Shown one piece after another: positions 63,274 through 64,000 of a stretch of 64,000 nt of DNA. Position numbers and translations under genes: made by a program. Every line of letters begins with the position of its first letter. Position 1 is the stretch's first letter. The notes beneath the pieces were generated by a model. It saw only the letters and a list, made by a program, of their open reading frames with translations, was not told the DNA's origin and ran no database searches. The stretch comes from Ktedonobacter robiniae (GTDB taxonomy: Bacteria > Chloroflexota > Ktedonobacteria > Ktedonobacterales > Ktedonobacteraceae), in the NCBI RefSeq assembly GCF_016587375.1, contig NZ_BNJG01000003.1, positions 682,001 to 746,000 on the forward strand, read 5' to 3'.

Positions 63274-64000
63274 CTACTCCTCCTCCTCGGGAACAGCCTG
63301 AGGTGGCAGCAGGACAAAGCTTAGCAAGAGGCCAACGAAGCCAGCGATCACAGGCGCTCCTGCCCAGAAGGGCGCGGACCACTGAATGCCGCTCTCGTAC
63401 GTGATTGGTCCTACAATAGAGAGATCAATGAAGTACAGGATATAGAACATCAATGGCACCAGGAAAGCGAACAAACGCACGCGCTCCGGCTGGTCCGATG
63501 ATGGCTGCAAGAAGCGATAGACAAGATCTGCCGCGAGTCCACCCAGAAGCGCCGTGGGAACAGCGATCAGTGCCGCATGAGGATGAAAAGCCAGCATCAG
63601 CACGCCGTTTAAGCCGAGCATGAAGGCGAAGGTGCCAAAGGGCAGCCGCCAGCGGCGCATAATCAAGAGCACACAGCCCATCATAATAGCAGTATTCAGC
63701 AGGATAGCGGTAATGCCATCTGTGGCCGAACGCGTAACAGTAAGCAGTGGCCAGGGTGAGATCAATGGTGAGGCATAAGAAGTAAAAAAGGTTAAAAGCG
63801 AGAAGGTAAAGGTCAGGGAGAAAATGACGGGTCCCAGTTGGCGCCAGGAAGGGGTAGCCCCAGAGCGACGCCAGGCGGCACGCAATGGACCTGTCAAGGC
63901 AAGAGCAATGCCCAGCGCCAGGCCCAGGTGTGTTGGGCTAAGCAGAGCCTCGGTGCTGCGCTCAATCCCCAGAAAAATGTGCCAGGTCATATCGCCAATA
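63274..64000 (-). CDS. Uncharacterised membrane protein, truncated by the window edge
   Basis: The frame is open to the right edge; the ATG at 63990 is probably internal, as related proteins place WHxFxGIERSTEALLSPTHL in the middle. About six helices remain (LALGIALALTGPLRAAW, LPFGTFAFMLGLNGVLMLAF). C-terminus ends VPEEEE. Function unknown. Confidence 0.7.
   Translation of the reverse strand, partial: IGDMTWHIFLGIERSTEALLSPTHLGLALGIALALTGPLRAAWRRSGATPSWRQLGPVIFSLTFTFSLLTFFTSYASPLISPWPLLTVTRSATDGITAILLNTAIMMGCVLLIMRRWRLPFGTFAFMLGLNGVLMLAFHPHAALIAVPTALLGGLAADLVYRFLQPSSDQPERVRLFAFLVPLMFYILYFIDLSIVGPITYESGIQWSAPFWAGAPVIAGFVGLLLSFVLLPPQAVPEEEE

Overview
The window looks like a chromosomal segment of a soil Chloroflexota bacterium of the Ktedonobacteria type. 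This is inferred from gene content: WD40-fused Ser/Thr kinase, DUF2277, GH125/GH76/GH172/GH30 enzymes, DUF4352 and DoxX-Rieske proteins, many GTG/TTG starts and strong AGGAGG ribosome binding sites. No rRNA, tRNA, CRISPR array, phage or transposase gene was recognised. Gene density is normal and most genes are single or in short operons.

Layout. 1-8.5 kb: truncated L-lactate permease, cupin, two tandem M3 oligoendopeptidases, a divergent uronate isomerase and a YtxH-like protein. 8.5-14.4 kb: small regulator-like protein, secreted S53 (sedolisin) protease, YbaK-type editing protein, two low-complexity proteins and a lone PAS protein. 14.4-27 kb: RecD2 helicase, a giant CheB-CheR-PAS-histidine kinase fusion, a cheB broken by two frameshifts, a primary-type sigma factor, HflX, MazG-like NTPase and a GAF histidine kinase. 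27-36 kb: DoxX-Rieske fusion, GH172 enzyme, LLM oxidoreductase, a GH30 enzyme with an inserted beta-domain, and two alpha/beta hydrolases. 36-41.3 kb: kinase-WD40 protein, then a decaying cluster (mocR remnant, MFS pump, deleted phzF, RidA). 41.3-46.4 kb: DUF2277, an uncharacterised membrane/GAF-like pair, a His-rich anchored protein, ClbS-like protein and an AcuA-like acetyltransferase-TetR operon with visible operators. 46.4-54.9 kb: a complete-looking alpha-mannan utilisation locus (LacI regulator, two CUT1 permeases, binding lipoprotein, GH76 endo-mannanase with two F5/8C modules, GH125 exo-mannosidase) with four copies of one LacI-type operator. 55-64 kb: Eis-like acetyltransferase with a leader ORF, CoA transferase, KdpD-like orphan sensor, EamA transporter, autoregulated ArsR-SRPBCC pair, ArfB-like release factor and a truncated membrane protein.

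The most striking non-coding signal is a set of very long, perfect or near-perfect hairpins at gene 3' ends (arms of 13 to 35 bp, including a 70-bp perfect palindrome), mostly between convergent genes. Three of these share the module TGTAGGGTCC-RTGC and appear to be a dispersed palindromic repeat family. The mannan locus is the clearest functional system: secreted GH76 would cut the alpha-1,6-mannan backbone, the ABC transporter would import fragments and the cytoplasmic GH125 would release mannose, under LacI control. No coding ATPase for the transporter is present.
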